A DNA stretch of 64,000 nt from Mycolicibacterium sp. MU0053. GTDB lineage: Bacteria; Actinomycetota; Actinomycetes; Mycobacteriales; Mycobacteriaceae. Position numbers and translations under genes: made by a program. The DNA is taken from the NCBI RefSeq assembly GCF_963378095.1, contig NZ_OY726397.1, positions 3,410,001-3,474,000 of the forward strand, in the 5' to 3' direction. Below, one piece after another: positions 47,792 to 60,522 of this stretch. Each line of letters starts with the position of its first letter. The stretch's first letter is position 1. The notes beneath the pieces are model-generated. The model did not search any database and had not been told where the DNA came from. It saw nothing but the letters and a program-made list of their open reading frames with translations.

Positions 47792-47797
47792 AACCTA
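47792..47797 (-). promoter_or_regulatory. Candidate -10 of ung (TAGGTT), leaderless
   Basis: On the minus strand the thiL stop codon TAG is the first half of TAGGTT, which lies eight bases before the ung GTG. It is the same arrangement seen at several other genes in the window. Confidence 0.3.
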
Positions 47798-48757
47798 ATT
47801 GAACGACTCCCAGCCCGCCGAACCGGTCCACCGCCGACCGTCGACGAGCACGTCGGGGCCGTCGGCGGCCGCGGATACGGCGCCGATCGATCGCCACCCC
47901 GGTGGGAGCTCGCCGGGGAAGCAGGCCACCAGCGCGTGATCCTCACCGCCGCCGAGCACCCAGGCTGCCGCGTCGATGCCGAGCCGGTCCGCCGCTGCCG
48001 CCAGCGCCTCGAGGTCGGGCTGCAGCCCCTGGGCCGCAACCTCGATCCGCACCCCCGACGCCGTCGCGAGATGCCCGAGGTCGGCGAGCAGACCGTCGGA
48101 CACGTCGGTCATCGCGCGGGCGCCGCCCGCGGCCGCCGCCCGCCCCTGACCGTAGGGCGGTTGTGGGACGAGGTGCCGGCCGCACAGGTCGTCGAAACCC
48201 GGCGCCCCGGCCGCGAGCAGCGCGTATCCGGCCGCCGATCGGCCCAGCTGTCCCGCCACCGCGACGGTGTCGCCCGGCCGGGCGCCGGCACGGGTCACCG
48301 CGGTGCGGCCGCCGAGTTCACCGAACGCCGTCACCGACACCACCCACACCGGGCTCGAGACCAGGTCGCCACCGACGATGCCGGCCCCACCGCACCGCTG
48401 GGCCTCGTCCCACAGGCCGTCGGAAAGTTGTTGGACCAGTCGCGCGGGGGTATCCCCCGGAGCGCCGATGCCGACGACGAACCCGACGCTGCGCGCACCC
48501 ATCGCCTCGATGTCGGCAGCGTTCTGGGCGATGGCCTTGCGGCCGACATCGTGCGGCGCCGACCAGTCCAGTCGAAAGTGGCGGTCCTGCACGAGCATGT
48601 CGGTCGAGATCACCATCCGCGCGTCGGGGACCGCGATCACCGCGGCGTCATCGCCGGGTCCGATCAGCACCGAATCCGGTTGCCGGCGCCCCGCGACCAG
48701 GCGGTCGATCACCGGAAACTCGCCCACCTCGCGCAGCGTGCGGTCGTCGTCAGTCAT
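47795..48757 (-). CDS. thiL: Thiamine-monophosphate kinase
   Basis: A 320-residue ThiL that phosphorylates thiamine monophosphate to the diphosphate cofactor. '[14 protein letters not shown]' (Mg-binding Asp pair), '[17 protein letters not shown]', '[17 protein letters not shown]' and '[16 protein letters not shown]' are the family motifs. It lies 11 bases upstream of the ung start on the same strand, and divergent from the DUF3515 gene. Confidence 0.95.
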   Translation of the reverse strand: MTDDDRTLREVGEFPVIDRLVAGRRQPDSVLIGPGDDAAVIAVPDARMVISTDMLVQDRHFRLDWSAPHDVGRKAIAQNAADIEAMGARSVGFVVGIGAPGDTPARLVQQLSDGLWDEAQRCGGAGIVGGDLVSSPVWVVSVTAFGELGGRTAVTRAGARPGDTVAVAGQLGRSAAGYALLAAGAPGFDDLCGRHLVPQPPYGQGRAAAAGGARAMTDVSDGLLADLGHLATASGVRIEVAAQGLQPDLEALAAAADRLGIDAAAWVLGGGEDHALVACFPGELPPGWRSIGAVSAAADGPDVLVDGRRWTGSAGWESFN

Positions 48758-48879
48758 CCCACCTCATCGCAATTCGCGGAGCCGGGGCGCTCACCGGCTG
48801 CGGTACGTTCTGACGTAGCCGGCCGGTGCGGCCTTAGGCACGGACACGTCAGTGTATGAGACAAGGACGGTGAAACAGC

Positions 48880-49431
48880 GTGGTCGATCTGCCCGATCGT
48901 CCCGAGGGGGCGCCCCCGCAGGACGGTCCACCCCGATGGGTCTTCATCGGCGCGGTGGCCGTGGCCGTCGCCGCCGTCGTCGCGGTGCTGCTGATCGCCG
49001 CGAACCGGGATCTGGCGCCGGTGCCCGTCGCGGCGGTGCCCGCGCCCCAGGCCGGCAGCGCCGAGTGCGAACGATTGCTGGCCGCCCTGCCCGAGACGCT
49101 GGGCGACTACGAACGCGCCCCGACCGCCGATCCGGCGCCCGCCGGGGTGGCGGCGTGGCGTGCCGACGCCGCCCCGGAGCCGGTGATTCTGCGCTGCGGG
49201 CTCGACCGGCCCGCGGACTTCATGCAGGGGGTGCCGCTGCAAATGGTCGATGAGGTCAACTGGTTCCGGGTCAGCGAGGGCGACCGGATCACGTGGTTCG
49301 CGGTCGACCGTCCGGTGTACGTCGCGCTCACCCTGCCCGAGGATTCGGGGCCGACGCCCATTCAGGAACTCTCCGCGGCGATCGGCGCCGCGCTGCCGAC
49401 CCGTCCCATCGATCCCGCGCCCGCGCGCTGA
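48880..49431 (+). CDS. DUF3515 family membrane-anchored protein
   Basis: A 183-residue protein: short Pro-rich cytoplasmic tail, one membrane segment (about 19-42) and an external domain with two cysteines ('AECERLL' and 'ILRCGLDRP'), probably disulfide-linked. 'VNWFRVSEGDRITWFAVDRPVYVALTLP' (in part) is typical of DUF3515, which lies next to thiL/ddl in mycobacteria (Rv2980 position). The function is unknown. The GTG start has AAGGA about 12 bases upstream, so the start is not fully certain. Confidence 0.87.
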   Translation: MVDLPDRPEGAPPQDGPPRWVFIGAVAVAVAAVVAVLLIAANRDLAPVPVAAVPAPQAGSAECERLLAALPETLGDYERAPTADPAPAGVAAWRADAAPEPVILRCGLDRPADFMQGVPLQMVDEVNWFRVSEGDRITWFAVDRPVYVALTLPEDSGPTPIQELSAAIGAALPTRPIDPAPAR

Positions 49432-49468
49432 CCCGAGATTCACACCTGGGCTTTGAGATTGGCAGCGC

Positions 49469-49494
49469 GGCGGGAAGTCGGTCGAATTTCCGCC
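49469..49494. terminator. Possible hairpin between convergent DUF3515 and ddlA genes
   Basis: GGCGGGAA and TTTCCGCC can pair (eight pairs, one G-U) around a 10-base loop in the 117-bp gap between the two convergent genes. No U-run follows, so termination is only suggested. Confidence 0.35.
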
Positions 49495-49548
49495 CTGGGT
49501 GCAATCTGAACGCCATGGCGGCCATCTCGGCGCCCCAGGTCAATGCAG

Positions 49549-50691
49549 CTAGCGCAGCCCGGTCCCGCGCGCCAACGCCGTTTCCACCATCGCGGTCAAC
49601 AGCGTCGGATAGTCCACGCCGCTGGCCGCCCACATCTGCGGGTACATCGAGATCGTGGTAAAGCCCGGCATGGTGTTGATCTCGTTGACGACGGGGCCGT
49701 GCTCGGTGAGGAAGAAATCGACCCGGGCCAATCCCTGGCAATCGATCGCGGCGAAGGCCCGGATCGCGAGCTGACGGATCTCGTCGGCGACGGCGTCGTC
49801 GATCTTGGCGGGGACATCGAGTTCGGCGGCGTCGTCGAGGTATTTGGTGGCGAAGTCGTAGAAGCCGTCCTCGCGCCCGCGAACGCCGGCCACCCGGATC
49901 TCGCCGACGGTGCTGGCCTCGATCCGGCCGTCCGGCAACTCGAGGACGCCGCATTCCAGTTCGCGGCCGACGATCGCGGCTTCGACGATGACCTTGGGGT
50001 CGTGCCGACGGGCATCGGCGACCGCCGCCGGCAGATCCGCCCACGAGGTCACCCGGTTCACCCCCATCGAGGAACCCGCGCGTGCCGGCTTGACGAAGAC
50101 CGGCAGCCCGAGGCGCTCCTGCTGTTCGGGGGTCAGGGTCGGTGTACCGGCCCGCAGCACGACGTGATCGCCCACCGGCAACCCGTCGGCGACGAGCAGT
50201 TTCTTGGTGAACTCCTTGTCCATCCCGGCGGCGCTGGCCAGCACCCCGGCACCCACGTAGGGCACACCCGCGAGTTCCAACAGGCCCTGGATCGTGCCGT
50301 CCTCACCGAACGGGCCGTGCAGCACCGGGAACACCACATCGACCGCGGCCAGAATCTCACCGGCGGCCGCCGTCTCCAGCGACATCAGTTCGCCCCGGCG
50401 GTGCGGCCCGGCGGTCAACGCCAGTTCCTGGCCCAGCGCGTCGGCAACCTCCGGTAACCGGCCATCGGCGATCGTCAGGCTGGCGGGGGTGGCCGTGGAC
50501 AGCACCCAGGCGCCCTCGCGGGTGATGCCCACCGGCACCACCTCGAACCGCTCGGGGTCGAGGTTGCGCAAAATGCTTCCGGCTGAAACGCAGGAGATGG
50601 CGTGTTCGCTGCTGCGGCCGCCGAAGACGACCGCAACGCGCACCAAGCCGGAGCGGGCAGGCGGCTCAGGAAAGCGGTCAGGCACAGTCAC
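49549..50691 (-). CDS. ddlA: D-alanine--D-alanine ligase
   Basis: A 380-residue ATP-grasp ligase that makes D-Ala-D-Ala for peptidoglycan; the target of D-cycloserine. '[20 protein letters not shown]', '[18 protein letters not shown]', '[16 protein letters not shown]' and '[18 protein letters not shown]' are the family motifs. It starts with GTG. It lies 12 bp downstream of a Cys/Met PLP-enzyme gene, which separates it from gpsA. Confidence 0.96.
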   Translation of the reverse strand: MTVPDRFPEPPARSGLVRVAVVFGGRSSEHAISCVSAGSILRNLDPERFEVVPVGITREGAWVLSTATPASLTIADGRLPEVADALGQELALTAGPHRRGELMSLETAAAGEILAAVDVVFPVLHGPFGEDGTIQGLLELAGVPYVGAGVLASAAGMDKEFTKKLLVADGLPVGDHVVLRAGTPTLTPEQQERLGLPVFVKPARAGSSMGVNRVTSWADLPAAVADARRHDPKVIVEAAIVGRELECGVLELPDGRIEASTVGEIRVAGVRGREDGFYDFATKYLDDAAELDVPAKIDDAVADEIRQLAIRAFAAIDCQGLARVDFFLTEHGPVVNEINTMPGFTTISMYPQMWAASGVDYPTLLTAMVETALARGTGLR

Positions 50692-50703
50692 AGCTTAGAG
50701 AGG

Positions 50704-53615
<2,912 letters not shown>

Positions 53616-53618
53616 GGG

Positions 53619-55814
53619 ATGATCGGTGGTGTGACCGACACCGACGCCACACAGGCTGCAGCGCCCGCTTCAGCAACCGACGGCCAGGATTGGCGGACGC
53701 GGATCGCGGCACCGGATTCCCCGCCTGCGGCCACCAGCGCCGCCGCGGAGAACGAACTCCCCGAGGATCGCTACCTCAACCGTGAACTGAGCTGGTTGGA
53801 CTTCAACGCCCGGGTATTGGCGTTGGCCGCCGACCCGTCGTTGCCGCTGTTGGAGCGGCTGAAATTCCTGGCCATCTTCGCCTCGAATCTCGATGAGTTC
53901 TACATGGTCCGGGTGGCCGGTTTGAAACGCCGCGACGAAATGGGTCTGTCGGTGCGCTCCGCCGACGGCCTGTCGCCACGCGAGCAGTTGCGCCGGATCG
54001 GCGAACGCACCCAGCAGATCGCCAATCGGCACGCCCAGGTATTCCTCGACGCGGTACGCCCCGCGCTGGCCGAGGAGGGCATCCGGGTAGTGGGTTGGGC
54101 CGACCTCGACGAGGGTGAGCGGGATCGGCTGTCGACCTATTTTCATGAACAGGTCTTCCCGGTGCTGACCCCGTTGGCGGTCGATCCCGCGCATCCCTTC
54201 CCGTTCGTGAGCGGCCTGAGCCTGAACCTGGCGATCACGGTGCGGCAACCGGAGGATGGCACCACGCACTTCGCCCGCATCAAGGTGCCGGACAACGTCG
54301 ACCGCTTCGTCGAACTCAAGGGCGAGGAGCGCGGCGACGGGAATCACGACGTGCGGTTCCTACCCACCGAGGAATTGATCGCAGCGTTTCTGCCGGTGCT
54401 GTTCCCGGGCCTGGAAATCGTCGAGCATCACGCGTTCCGAATCACCCGCAACGCCGATTTCGAGGTCGAAGAGGATCGCGACGAGGATCTGCTCAAGGCG
54501 CTGGAGCGGGAGTTGGCTCGCCGCAGATTCGGTTCGCCGGTGCGTCTCGAGGTCGCCGACGACATGACCGAGAACATGCTCGAGTTGTTGCTGCGCGAAC
54601 TCGACGTGCATCCCGGCGACGTCATTCAGGTGCCGGGACTGCTGGACCTCTCGTCGCTGTGGCAGATCTACCGCGTCGACCGACCGCGCCTGAAGGATTC
54701 GACGTTCGTGCCGGCGACGCCGGCGGCGTTCGGCGAACGCGAGACACCCAAAAGCATTTTCGCGACCCTGCGCGACGGCGACGTGTTGGTGCACCATCCC
54801 TACGACTCGTTCTCGACGACGGTGCAACGGTTCATCGAGCAGGCCGCGGCGGATCCGAATGTGCTGGCCATCAAGCAGACCCTGTACCGCACCTCGGGCG
54901 ACTCCCCCATCATCGACGCGCTCATCGACGCCGCGGAGGCCGGCAAGCAGGTGGTGGCGCTCGTCGAGATCAAGGCTCGCTTCGACGAGCAGGCCAACAT
55001 CAAATGGGCGCGCGCCCTGGAACAGGCCGGTGTCCACGTGGTTTACGGCCTGATCGGCCTCAAGACCCATTGCAAGACCTGCCTGGTGGTGCGGCGCGAG
55101 GGGTCCACGATTCGGCGCTACTGCCATATCGGCACCGGCAATTACAATCCGAAAACTGCTCGGCTTTATGAGGATGTGGGTCTGCTGACCGCGGCGCCGG
55201 ACATCGGCGCCGACCTCACCGACCTGTTCAACTCGCTGACCGGGTACTCCCGCAAGGTCAGCTACCGCAACCTGTTGGTGGCCCCGCACAGCGTGCGCAA
55301 GGGGATCATCGAGCGCATCGAGCGCGAGGTCGAGGCCGCCCGCGACGGGGTGGAGGGGCGAATCCGGTTGAAGGCCAACGCTCTGGTCGACGAGCAGGTC
55401 ATCGACGCGCTGTACCGGGCGTCCCAGGCCGGGGTGCGGGTCGAGGTCGTGGTCCGCGGCATCTGCGCGCTCAAGGCCGGGGTGGAAGGTCTGTCCGAGA
55501 ACATCGCGGTGCGCTCGATCCTTGGCCGGTTCCTGGAACACTCCCGGATTCTGCATTTCAAGGCCATCAACGAATTCTGGCTCGGCAGCGCCGACATGAT
55601 GCATCGCAATCTCGATCGCCGCGTCGAGGTCATGGCCCAGGTCAAGGATCCACGCCTGACCGCGCAACTCGACGAGGTGTTCGAGTCGGCGCTGCATCCG
55701 GCGACCCGCTGCTGGGAACTCGGTCCCGACGGTCGTTGGAACGCATCGCCGGTGACGGGCCAGACCGTGCGCGATCACCAGGTGTCCTTGATGGAGAAGC
55801 ATCGTCAGCCCTGA
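53619..55814 (+). CDS. ppk: Polyphosphate kinase 1
   Basis: A 731-residue PPK1 that makes polyphosphate from ATP. The N domain has '[20 protein letters not shown]' and '[15 protein letters not shown]'; the catalytic domains contain '[19 protein letters not shown]', '[14 protein letters not shown]', and autophosphorylated His503 in '[12 protein letters not shown]'. The end carries '[15 protein letters not shown]'. A GTG four codons downstream is an alternative start. It follows fbiD by three bases and precedes mutT1. Confidence 0.96.
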   Translation: MIGGVTDTDATQAAAPASATDGQDWRTRIAAPDSPPAATSAAAENELPEDRYLNRELSWLDFNARVLALAADPSLPLLERLKFLAIFASNLDEFYMVRVAGLKRRDEMGLSVRSADGLSPREQLRRIGERTQQIANRHAQVFLDAVRPALAEEGIRVVGWADLDEGERDRLSTYFHEQVFPVLTPLAVDPAHPFPFVSGLSLNLAITVRQPEDGTTHFARIKVPDNVDRFVELKGEERGDGNHDVRFLPTEELIAAFLPVLFPGLEIVEHHAFRITRNADFEVEEDRDEDLLKALERELARRRFGSPVRLEVADDMTENMLELLLRELDVHPGDVIQVPGLLDLSSLWQIYRVDRPRLKDSTFVPATPAAFGERETPKSIFATLRDGDVLVHHPYDSFSTTVQRFIEQAAADPNVLAIKQTLYRTSGDSPIIDALIDAAEAGKQVVALVEIKARFDEQANIKWARALEQAGVHVVYGLIGLKTHCKTCLVVRREGSTIRRYCHIGTGNYNPKTARLYEDVGLLTAAPDIGADLTDLFNSLTGYSRKVSYRNLLVAPHSVRKGIIERIEREVEAARDGVEGRIRLKANALVDEQVIDALYRASQAGVRVEVVVRGICALKAGVEGLSENIAVRSILGRFLEHSRILHFKAINEFWLGSADMMHRNLDRRVEVMAQVKDPRLTAQLDEVFESALHPATRCWELGPDGRWNASPVTGQTVRDHQVSLMEKHRQP

Positions 55815-55866
55815 CCGTGCCCGCACCGGTGGCCGTTGACCGTCGAATTGACATGCAGGAGTTGAG

Positions 55867-56778
55867 GTGCCGAAACAGAAACCCCCAGAGCCGGTGCTCG
55901 CTGCCGGTGCGGTGCTGTGGCGGCCGGGCCCCGCGGGCCCGTCGCTGCCCGAGGTGGCTGTGATCCACCGGCCCCGCTACGACGACTGGTCCCTCCCCAA
56001 GGGCAAGGTCGATCCCGGCGAGAGTTTGGCGGTCACCGCGGTCCGGGAAATCCAGGAGGAGACCGGTTATCACGCCGAACTCGGACGGCGGCTGATGTCG
56101 GTCACCTACCCGGTGGAGGAGGGCACCAAACACGTCCAGTATTGGGCGGCGCGCGCCGGTTCGGGTGTATTCAGCCCGAATCACGAAGTGGACAAGCTGT
56201 TGTGGCTGCCGGCCGAGGAGGCGCTGACGCAACTGAAGTATGAGCACGACCAGGCGGTGTTGCGCCAGTTCGTCGAACTCCCGGCGGACACCCGCAATCT
56301 GCTGATCGTCCGGCACGCGACTGCCGGACGGAAGGGCAAGTTCCGCGGCGACGACCGAAAGCGCCCGCTGGACAAGAACGGTCGGGCCCAGGCCGAATCC
56401 CTGGTGGGCCTGCTGCTGGCGTTCGGCGCGCGGGAGTTGCATGCCGCCGACCGGGTGCGCTGCCATCAGACCATCGCGCCGCTGGCCGACGAGTTGGGGG
56501 TGGCGGTGCACAACGAACCGTTGCTGACCGAGGAGGCCTACGCCGAGCATCCCAAGCGCGGCCGGGCCCGAGTCCTCGAAATCGCCGCACTGCCAAGCAC
56601 CAGGGTTATTTGCACACAGGGCAAGGTGATCCCCGACCTGATCTCATGGTGGTGCAAGTCCGCGGGGATTTCGCCGGAGACGTCACGAAACCGTAAGGGA
56701 AGCGTCTGGATTCTGTCGTTGGCGGGCGAGCGGCTGGTGGCCGCCGACCACCTCGACAGTCCGCGGCCCGTCCGCTAG
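55867..56778 (+). CDS. mutT1: MutT1-type Nudix hydrolase with histidine-phosphatase domain
   Basis: A 303-residue two-domain protein. The Nudix domain (about 7-135) has the full Nudix box from Gly46 to Tyr68 (GKVDPGES...REIQEETGY). The second domain is a histidine phosphatase with '[10 protein letters not shown]' (His150). MutT1 hydrolyses 8-oxo-dGTP, 8-oxo-GTP and diadenosine polyphosphates; the C-terminal phosphatase domain acts on the first product. It starts with GTG, preceded by GGAG. It ends 15 bases before a strong terminator. Confidence 0.95.
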   Translation: MPKQKPPEPVLAAGAVLWRPGPAGPSLPEVAVIHRPRYDDWSLPKGKVDPGESLAVTAVREIQEETGYHAELGRRLMSVTYPVEEGTKHVQYWAARAGSGVFSPNHEVDKLLWLPAEEALTQLKYEHDQAVLRQFVELPADTRNLLIVRHATAGRKGKFRGDDRKRPLDKNGRAQAESLVGLLLAFGARELHAADRVRCHQTIAPLADELGVAVHNEPLLTEEAYAEHPKRGRARVLEIAALPSTRVICTQGKVIPDLISWWCKSAGISPETSRNRKGSVWILSLAGERLVAADHLDSPRPVR

Positions 56779-56793
56779 GAGCGGCCGAACACA

Positions 56794-56832
56794 CGAATAC
56801 GCCGCGGGAGTTCAACTCCCGCGGCGTATTCG
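56794..56832. terminator. Bidirectional terminator between mutT1 and hupB
   Basis: A perfect 17-bp inverted repeat (arms 56794-56810 and 56816-56832) with loop TTCAA, placed exactly between the ends of two convergent genes. There is no long U-run on either side, as is common in mycobacteria. It is the strongest hairpin I saw in the window. Confidence 0.9.
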
Positions 56833-56839
56833 CGTTGAA

Positions 56840-57508
56840 CTACTTGCGGCCCTTCTTGGCCGGCGCCTTGCGGGCCGGAGCCTTGGTTGCGGCTTTGCGG
56901 GCCGGCGCCTTCTTGGCGGCGGTCTTCTTGGCCGGTGCCGCCTTCTTGGCGGCGGTGGTCTTCTTGGCCGGTGCGGCCTTCTTGACCGCGGCCTTCTTCG
57001 CCGGTGCCGCCTTCTTGGCGGCAGCGGTCTTCTTGGCCGGCGTCGCCTTCTTGGCCGGTGCGGCCTTCTTGGCGGCGGTCTTCTTGGCCGGTGCGGCCTT
57101 CTTGACCGCGGCCTTCTTCGCCGGTGCCGCCTTCTTGGCGGCGGTCTTCTTGGCGACCTTCTTGGCGGCCTTCTTGGCCGGACCTGCGACAACTCCGCGC
57201 TTCACGGCCGGACCGTCAGCCGGGAGCTTTTGTGCCCCAGAGACAACCGCCTTGAATTGCGCGCCCGGACGGAAGGCGGGAACCGACGTCGGCTTCACCT
57301 TCACCGTCTCGCCGGTGCGCGGATTCCGCGCAACACGAGCGGCGCGCCTGCGCTGCTCGAAAACCCCGAAGCCGGTGATCGTCACGCTGTCACCCTTGTG
57401 CACGGCGCGCACAATGGTGTCGACGACATGCTCGACCGCGGCCGTGGCCTGACGACGGTCCGAGCCCAGTTTCTCCGTGAGCACGTCGATCAGCTCTGCT
57501 TTGTTCAT
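56840..57508 (-). CDS. hupB: Histone-like DNA-binding protein HupB
   Basis: A 222-residue nucleoid protein. The first 95 residues are the HU fold ('[20 protein letters not shown]', '[22 protein letters not shown]' in part). The C-terminal half is a histone H1-like Lys/Ala/Pro tail with many 'PAKKAA' and 'AVKKAA' units, the hallmark of mycobacterial HupB. The ATG at 57508 has GGAGG nine bases upstream; the frame is open further upstream without family sequence. It is followed downstream by the shared terminator. Confidence 0.97.
   Translation of the reverse strand: MNKAELIDVLTEKLGSDRRQATAAVEHVVDTIVRAVHKGDSVTITGFGVFEQRRRAARVARNPRTGETVKVKPTSVPAFRPGAQFKAVVSGAQKLPADGPAVKRGVVAGPAKKAAKKVAKKTAAKKAAPAKKAAVKKAAPAKKTAAKKAAPAKKATPAKKTAAAKKAAPAKKAAVKKAAPAKKTTAAKKAAPAKKTAAKKAPARKAATKAPARKAPAKKGRK
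56870..57180 (-). repeat. Degenerate tandem repeats in the hupB tail
   Basis: This stretch codes roughly 20 imperfect 5- to 6-residue Lys/Ala/Pro units. Several longer blocks (for example [11 protein letters not shown]) are repeated nearly exactly. The DNA is correspondingly repetitive and a likely source of length variants and assembly errors. Confidence 0.85.
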
Positions 57509-57555
57509 CCCAAAACCTCCGAAACCAGTGGCCCTCTTTGGACCGACTAGTGGAC

Positions 57556-57585
57556 ACGGTAAACCCTGTAATGGCTGATTTCCAA
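57556..57585 (-). promoter_or_regulatory. Putative hupB promoter
   Basis: Minus strand TTGGAA (57585-57580), an 18-base spacer and TACCGT (57561-57556). Transcription would start about 40 bases before the hupB ATG. It lies in the 200-bp leuD-hupB gap, so hupB can be expressed independently of leuCD. Confidence 0.5.
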
Positions 57586-57708
57586 GAGCCACGCGCGGTT
57601 TCAGGTAATGCCAGCGAACTTTTTTCAATCCGGTTGGGGCCCTGCGGCGGTGGCAAGGGCGGTACAGAACCCGGTTAACCCACCGTCAATTAGGGCCTTT
57701 CGCGCCCC

Positions 57709-58305
57709 TCAGGAGGCCGGCAATGTGCGCGGTTTCCACGCCGGCCGGGCCGCCTCGTAAGCCTCGATCTCATCGCGTTTCCGCAGCGTAAGGCCAATAT
57801 CGTCGAGCCCTTCGAGCAGCCGCCAGGCGGTGTAGTCGTCAATGATGAACGGCACCACCGCCGTTCCGGCGACGATATTTCGATCTTGAAGATCCACAGT
57901 GATTTCCAGCCCTGGGTGCTGTTCGATGAGCTTCCAAAGAAGTTCGACATCATCTTGTGAAACTTGGGCGGCCAGCAGCCCGGCTTTCCCGGCATTGCCC
58001 CGGAAAATGTCGGCGAAGCGGGGCGAGATGACCACTCGAAAGCCGTAGTCCATCAAGGCCCAGACTGCGTGCTCGCGTGAGGAACCGGTGCCGAAATCCG
58101 GGCCGGCGACCAAAACCGAGCCACGGTCGAAAGGCGGCAGATTCAAAACGAAGCTCGGGTCGTTGCGCCATTCCGCGAACAATCCATCCTCGAAACCCGT
58201 TCGGGTGACGCGCTTCAAGTAGACCGCCGGAATGATCTGATCGGTGTCGACATTGGACCGCCGCAGCGGGACGCCGATGCCGGTGTGGGTTCTGAAAGCA
58301 TCCAT
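57709..58305 (-). CDS. leuD: 3-isopropylmalate dehydratase small subunit
   Basis: A 198-residue LeuD, the swivel subunit of isopropylmalate isomerase in leucine synthesis. '[20 protein letters not shown]', '[20 protein letters not shown]' (in part) and '[18 protein letters not shown]' are the signatures. The ATG at 58305 has AGAGGAGA seven bases upstream. It follows leuC by 26 bp. Confidence 0.96.
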   Translation of the reverse strand: MDAFRTHTGIGVPLRRSNVDTDQIIPAVYLKRVTRTGFEDGLFAEWRNDPSFVLNLPPFDRGSVLVAGPDFGTGSSREHAVWALMDYGFRVVISPRFADIFRGNAGKAGLLAAQVSQDDVELLWKLIEQHPGLEITVDLQDRNIVAGTAVVPFIIDDYTAWRLLEGLDDIGLTLRKRDEIEAYEAARPAWKPRTLPAS

Positions 58306-58331
58306 CAGGGTTCTCCTCTGAGTCCAGTCTG

Positions 58332-59747
58332 CTAGTTCAGGTCGTCCGGGGAGGACAGCTTGCCGCGAATAGCGGTGGCAGCGGCCACTGCCGGGGACAC
58401 CAGGTGAGTTCGGCCACCCTTGCCCTGTCGGCCCTCGAAGTTGCGGTTGGACGTCGATGCGCAGCGCTGCCCCGGGGACAACTGATCGGGGTTCATGCCC
58501 AGACACATCGAGCAGCCCGCCTGGCGCCACTCGGCTCCGGCGGCCACGAAAACCTCGCCGAGGCCTTCGGCTTCGGCCTGGACGCGCACCCGCATGGAAC
58601 CCGGCACGATCAACATCCGCACGCCGTCGGCGACCTTGCGCCCGCGCAAGACCTCGGCGGTCGCGCGCAGATCTTCGATGCGGCCGTTGGTGCAGGAGCC
58701 CACGAAGACGGTGTCCACGGGGATCTCCCGCATCGGGGTACCGGGTTGTAAGTCCATATACGCCAGTGCCTTCTCGGCCGAGAGCTTCGTGGCGTCATCG
58801 GTCATCAGCTCCGGATCGGGCACCGTCGCCGACAACGGAACACCTTGTCCGGGGTTGGTTCCCCAGGTCACGAACGGGCTCAGCGAGGCGGCGTCAAGGT
58901 GGACCTCGGTGTCGAATTCCGCGCCCTCGTCGGTGCGCAACCGGTCCCACGCGGCCACGGCGTCATCCCAATCCGTGCCGGTCGGAGCGTGCGGCCGGCC
59001 CTTCAGATACTCATAGGTGGTCTGGTCCGGGGCGACCATGCCGGCCCGGGCGCCCGCTTCGATGCTCATGTTGCACACGGTCATCCGGCCCTCCATCGAC
59101 AGTGCCTCGATGGCGCTGCCGCGGTACTCGATGACGTACCCCTGCCCGCCGCCGGTGCCGATCTTGGCAATGACGGCCAGGATGATGTCCTTGGCGGTCA
59201 CGCCGACGGGCAGGGTGCCGTCGACGTTGACCGCCATCGTCTTGAAGGGTTTGAGTGGCAACGTCTGCGTGGCCAGCACGTGCTCGACCTCGGAGGTGCC
59301 GATCCCCATGCCGAGCGCGCCGAAGGCACCGTGGGTGGAGGTGTGACTGTCCCCGCATACCACGGTCATGCCGGGCTGTGTCAGGCCCAGTTGTGGTCCG
59401 ATGATGTGCACGATCCCTTGTTCGGCATCCCCCATCGGGTGCAACCGGATGCCGAATTCGGCGCAGTTGCGCCGCAACGTGTCGACCTGTGTGCGCGACA
59501 CCGGGTCCGCGATCGGCTTGTCGATGTCGATCGTCGGGACGTTGTGGTCCTCGGTGGCGATGGTCAGATCCGGTCGATGCACCGGCCGGCCGGCCAACCG
59601 GAGACCGTCGAAGGCCTGCGGGCTGGTCACCTCGTGGACCAGATGCAGGTCGATGTAGATCAGATCCGGTTCGCCGTCGCCGGAGGCGACGACGTGGTCG
59701 GCCCAGACCTTTTCGGCCATGGTGCGCGGTGCAGTATTGGTGGCCAT
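58332..59747 (-). CDS. leuC: 3-isopropylmalate dehydratase large subunit
   Basis: A 471-residue LeuC that carries the 4Fe-4S cluster. The cluster cysteines are in '[12 protein letters not shown]' and '[14 protein letters not shown]'; '[20 protein letters not shown]' and '[19 protein letters not shown]' are family motifs. It starts at the ATG 59747; a GTG codon directly before is possible. It is divergent from an IclR regulator gene that probably controls it. Confidence 0.96.
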   Translation of the reverse strand: MATNTAPRTMAEKVWADHVVASGDGEPDLIYIDLHLVHEVTSPQAFDGLRLAGRPVHRPDLTIATEDHNVPTIDIDKPIADPVSRTQVDTLRRNCAEFGIRLHPMGDAEQGIVHIIGPQLGLTQPGMTVVCGDSHTSTHGAFGALGMGIGTSEVEHVLATQTLPLKPFKTMAVNVDGTLPVGVTAKDIILAVIAKIGTGGGQGYVIEYRGSAIEALSMEGRMTVCNMSIEAGARAGMVAPDQTTYEYLKGRPHAPTGTDWDDAVAAWDRLRTDEGAEFDTEVHLDAASLSPFVTWGTNPGQGVPLSATVPDPELMTDDATKLSAEKALAYMDLQPGTPMREIPVDTVFVGSCTNGRIEDLRATAEVLRGRKVADGVRMLIVPGSMRVRVQAEAEGLGEVFVAAGAEWRQAGCSMCLGMNPDQLSPGQRCASTSNRNFEGRQGKGGRTHLVSPAVAAATAIRGKLSSPDDLN

Positions 59748-59808
59748 CACTTCTCGATTCCCCCGCTGGGCTGGATCGTTGGACTGGCAATCTCAGCATG
59801 CGGGACGC

Positions 59809-59814
59809 TAGTAT
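59809..59814 (+). promoter_or_regulatory. Candidate -10 of the IclR gene (TAGTAT), leaderless
   Basis: TAGTAT lies six bases before the GTG start at 59821. A weak -35-like TGGCAA is 18 bases upstream. In this 73-bp divergent gap any regulator site for leuC would overlap this promoter, allowing autoregulation. Confidence 0.5.
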
Positions 59815-59820
59815 CTCCCT

Positions 59821-60522
59821 GTGAGACAGGATAGCGGCATCGGCGTCCTTGACAAAGCCGTGGGCGTGCTTCATGCGATCGCCGATTCGCCGTGCGGCCT
59901 CGCCGAACTGTGCGAGCGGACCGGGCTGCCCAGGGCCACCGCGCACCGGCTGGCCGCCGGTCTCGAAGTCCACCGGCTGCTCGCCCGCGACAGCGAGGGC
60001 CGGTGGCGACTGGGTCCGGCGCTGGCCGAACTCGCCGTCCACGTCAGTGACCCGCTGCTGGCCGCCGGCGCCCAGGTGCTGCCGAAGCTGCGCGAGATCA
60101 CCGGTGAGAGCGTGCAGTTGTACCGCCGGGAAGGCACCGCACGGGTATGTGTGGCCGCCTTGGAACCGCCTGCCGGGCTTCGCGATACCGTCCCGGTCGG
60201 CGCGCGGATGCCGATGACCGCCGGCTCCGGGGCGAAAGTCCTGTTGGCCTACAGCGACGCCGGCACCCAACAGGCCGTGCTGCCGGCCGCGAAGTTCAGC
60301 GACCGCACCCTCGCCGAGGTCCGCAAGCGGGGTTGGGCACAAAGCGCCGCCGAACGCGAGCCCGGGGTGGCCAGTGTGTCGGCCCCGGTCCGCGACGCCA
60401 AGGGTGCGGTGATTGCTGCGATTTCGGTGTCCGGACCCATCGACCGGATGGGCCGCCGACCCGGTGTCCGGTGGGCCGCCGATCTGCTGGCCGCCTCGGA
60501 CGCGTTGACCCGCAGGCTCTAA
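59821..60522 (+). CDS. IclR family transcriptional regulator (NdgR/LtbR type)
   Basis: A 233-residue IclR regulator: N-terminal winged helix (about 8-62; 'LAELCERTGLPRATAHRLAAGL') and effector domain ('SVQLYRREGTARVCVAALEP', 'AGSGAKVLLAY', 'ISVSGPIDRM'). In Corynebacterium (LtbR) and Streptomyces (NdgR) the IclR gene divergent from leuCD controls leucine and other amino-acid synthesis. The same role here is inferred from position. Its TAA overlaps the stop of the convergent permease gene. Confidence 0.92.
   Translation: MRQDSGIGVLDKAVGVLHAIADSPCGLAELCERTGLPRATAHRLAAGLEVHRLLARDSEGRWRLGPALAELAVHVSDPLLAAGAQVLPKLREITGESVQLYRREGTARVCVAALEPPAGLRDTVPVGARMPMTAGSGAKVLLAYSDAGTQQAVLPAAKFSDRTLAEVRKRGWAQSAAEREPGVASVSAPVRDAKGAVIAAISVSGPIDRMGRRPGVRWAADLLAASDALTRRL

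Noticed and set aside
48758..48879. Search for a thiamine (TPP) riboswitch next to thiL
   Set aside because: The gap is short, divergent and lacks recognisable TPP-aptamer core sequences.
56870..57180. Repeats in hupB considered as a CRISPR-like or satellite array
   Set aside because: The repeats are in frame, imperfect and encode the known Lys/Ala/Pro tail; no regular spacers.
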